From positions 1 to 41,330 of the forward strand of contig NZ_FWER01000053.1 of assembly GCF_900169785.1 (NCBI RefSeq): DNA of 41,330 nucleotides. Direction: 5' to 3'. Positions 40,093-41,330 of the stretch are shown in pieces. Numbering within the stretch: the first letter of the stretch is position 1; each line of letters begins with the position of its first letter. Source of the stretch: Rhizobium sullae. Its GTDB lineage: Bacteria > Pseudomonadota > Alphaproteobacteria > Rhizobiales > Rhizobiaceae. Under the pieces are notes generated by a model that was not told where the DNA came from, made no database searches, and saw nothing but the letters and a program-made list of their open reading frames with translations. A program made the translations under genes and the position numbers.

Positions 40093-41076
40093 ATGGCCGA
40101 ACTCACCCTCACCCGGATTTGCAAAAGCTTTGGCGCCCTTGACGTCATCAAAGGCATCGATCTGGACGTGCGTTCCGGTGAATTCGTCGTGTTCGTCGGG
40201 CCGTCTGGATGCGGAAAATCCACGTTGCTCCGGATCATCGCCGGACTGGAAGAGTCGACCTCAGGTTCGCTTACGATCGGGGGCAAGGATGTGACCTACG
40301 CAGAACCTTCTGAACGCGGCATCGCAATGGTGTTCCAGAGCTACGCGCTTTATCCGCATATGACCGTTGCGGAGAATATCGGCTTCGGTCTCTCGCTCGC
40401 CCGCCGCCCGAAGGCCGAGATTGAGGCCAAGGTTTGCGCAGCAGCCGAGACCTTGCAGCTCTCCCATTTGCTCGACCGCAAGCCGAAGGCGCTTTCCGGC
40501 GGCCAAAGGCAGCGCGTTGCCATCGGCCGCGCGATCGTTCGCGATCCGAAGGTCTTCCTGTTCGACGAACCACTTTCCAATCTCGACGCATCACTGCGAG
40601 CACAGATGCGGCTCGAGATCGCAGAACTCCATGCTCGCCTGAAGACGACCATGATCTACGTCACCCACGACCAGGTCGAGGCGATGACAATGGCCGACAA
40701 GATCGTCGTCCTGAACGGCGGCAGGGTCGAGCAGGTCGGCAGCCCGATGGAGCTCTACCGCAAGCCGGTGACGCCCTTCGTCGCGGGCTTTATAGGTAGC
40801 CCGAAGATGAACCTCTACACGGGCGAAATTGCGCATCGCTTCGGCTGTGAGACTTATGGAATCCGCCCAGAGCATATTCGTCTTTCCGAAGCAGAAGGCG
40901 AGTGGCACGGGAGGGTGAGACATATCGAGCGCCTCGGTGCCGATGCCATCCTCTATCTGGATGTTCCAGACGTCGGAGAGATGGTGGTGCGCGCCGAGGG
41001 AGAAACGGCATTTGCAACAGGCGCCGCCGTTTGGGCAAGTCCGGTGAAGGGCGCCGCGCATAAATTCGGCGCATAA
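40093..41076 (+). CDS. Sugar ABC transporter ATP-binding protein, UgpC/MalK-like
   Basis: 327 residues. Walker A is GPSGCGKST (Lys42), the Q-loop VFQSYALYPHMTV, the signature LSGGQRQRVAIGRA, Walker B VFLFDEPLSNLD and the switch histidine YVTHDQVEAM. The C-terminal third is a TOBE/MalK-type regulatory domain (YGIRPEHIRLSEAEGEWHGR). It is somewhat shorter than common UgpC/MalK proteins (about 350-370 residues), with a compact tail. It drives the two permeases and ends the operon; tnpB sequence starts 60 bp downstream on the other strand. Confidence 0.95.
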   Translation: MAELTLTRICKSFGALDVIKGIDLDVRSGEFVVFVGPSGCGKSTLLRIIAGLEESTSGSLTIGGKDVTYAEPSERGIAMVFQSYALYPHMTVAENIGFGLSLARRPKAEIEAKVCAAAETLQLSHLLDRKPKALSGGQRQRVAIGRAIVRDPKVFLFDEPLSNLDASLRAQMRLEIAELHARLKTTMIYVTHDQVEAMTMADKIVVLNGGRVEQVGSPMELYRKPVTPFVAGFIGSPKMNLYTGEIAHRFGCETYGIRPEHIRLSEAEGEWHGRVRHIERLGADAILYLDVPDVGEMVVRAEGETAFATGAAVWASPVKGAAHKFGA

Positions 41077-41101
41077 GCGGTTCTCTAATCCAGCGTGACT
41101 A

Positions 41102-41123
41102 CTCCCCGGCCTGAAGGCCGGAG
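41102..41123 (-). other. Right-end hairpin of the tnpB element (candidate omegaRNA 3' part)
   Basis: CCGGCCT (41106-41112), GA and AGGCCGG (41115-41121) form a near-perfect palindrome just downstream of the tnpB stop codon, read on the minus strand. Subterminal palindromes of this kind mark the right end of IS200/IS605-family elements, and the transcript of this region is the guide-RNA scaffold of TnpB. The element end, and so the guide, would lie just left of about 41100, but the exact border cannot be set by eye. Confidence 0.6.
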
Positions 41124-41136
41124 CTTCTGGTCTTGA

Positions 41137-41330
41137 TCAGGCCGCTTGCGCGACCTGACTGCTACCGTCTTCTTCCTGCTTCCGACCTCCCGCGAGGTTC
41201 GATCCACAGGCCATCCCCGGATGTCCTCCGGTTCGGGCCTTGCGGCCCAGATGCAGAATGTTGCGGCCGGCGTTGTGGTCGGCGCAGGCGGCGTGGCCGC
41301 ATCTGACGCATTCGAACCGGTCGCGGTCGA
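41137..41330 (-). mobile_element. tnpB: TnpB (IS200/IS605-type) C-terminal fragment, cut by window edge
   Basis: Minus-strand frame entering from the window edge and ending at TGA (complement of 41139-41137). The translation begins DRDRFECVRCGHAACADHNA and continues GRNIL. This is the TnpB zinc-ribbon (CxxC) followed by the RuvC-III motif with the catalytic aspartate (A-D-H-N-A-x-x-N-I). A ~45-residue basic, Gly-rich tail follows. The rest of the gene lies to the right of the window. The orientation is the same as the N-terminal fragment at 1-121. Confidence 0.87.

Noticed and set aside
1..41330. CRISPR arrays, tRNA and rRNA genes
   Set aside because: None was seen: no regularly spaced direct repeats and no cloverleaf or rRNA-like sequence was recognised by eye, although a short tRNA could be missed without a scan.

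Overview
The window looks like a piece of an alphaproteobacterial, rhizobium-type genome (Rhizobium/Sinorhizobium/Agrobacterium relatives), probably an accessory replicon or accessory chromosomal region. The reasons are the high G+C coding bias, tight operons with 4-bp ATGA overlaps, several ABC importers with regulators beside them, two sigma-54 promoters, and the nasTS / nrtABC / narK-nirBD-nasA-cysG nitrate gene set. No rRNA, tRNA, CRISPR array or replication gene was found. Species cannot be fixed from sequence reading alone.

Layout. (1) Both ends are cut inside IS200/IS605-type tnpB genes on the minus strand: the first 40 codons at 1-121 and the last ~64 codons at 41137-41330, so the 41 kb segment lies between tnpB sequences in direct orientation. 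(2) 409-10906 is a catabolic-looking cluster: GNAT acetyltransferase, class III aminotransferase, HAD hydrolase, a peptide/opine-type ABC importer with a fused double ATPase, then a convergent Lrp/AsnC regulator and a divergent FAD amine/amino-acid oxidase. Its substrate is unknown. (3) 10919-27019 is a complete nitrate assimilation region built as two repeated modules. Module 1 is nasT-nasS, a sigma-54 promoter, a NasT-type antitermination leader, then nrtABC. Module 2 is a second nasT-nasS pair, a second sigma-54 promoter and leader, then narK-nirB-nirD-nasA-cysG. (4) 27053-31071 is an accessory stretch on the minus strand: a ParD/ParE toxin-antitoxin pair, a DUF1016 (YhcG-type) nuclease-like gene broken by two one-base homopolymer insertions, and a class III adenylate cyclase with TolB-like and TPR regions. 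(5) 31421-33254 is an AraC regulator divergent from an exported metallo-beta-lactamase-fold (AHL-lactonase-like) hydrolase. (6) 33483-41076 is a rhamnoside-utilisation locus: a LacI regulator divergent from a GH78 alpha-L-rhamnosidase and a CUT1-type sugar ABC importer, with a double palindromic operator between them.

How the genes work together. In the nitrate region, nitrate enters by NrtABC or NarK, is reduced to nitrite by NasA and to ammonium by NirBD, and CysG supplies siroheme for NirB. Nitrogen limitation should act at the sigma-54 promoters. Nitrate/nitrite should act through NasS releasing NasT, which binds paired hairpins with A-x-x-G-x-x hexaloops and prevents termination. Both leaders have a hairpin 2 whose sequence overlaps the 5' arm of the following terminator, as this mechanism requires. 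The rhamnoside locus suggests import of a rhamnosylated plant compound and cleavage in the cytoplasm, since the rhamnosidase has no signal peptide.

The most noteworthy items are the doubled nasTS-leader modules, the substrate-unknown amine/peptide cluster, the two-frameshift DUF1016 gene, and the tnpB fragments at both window ends.
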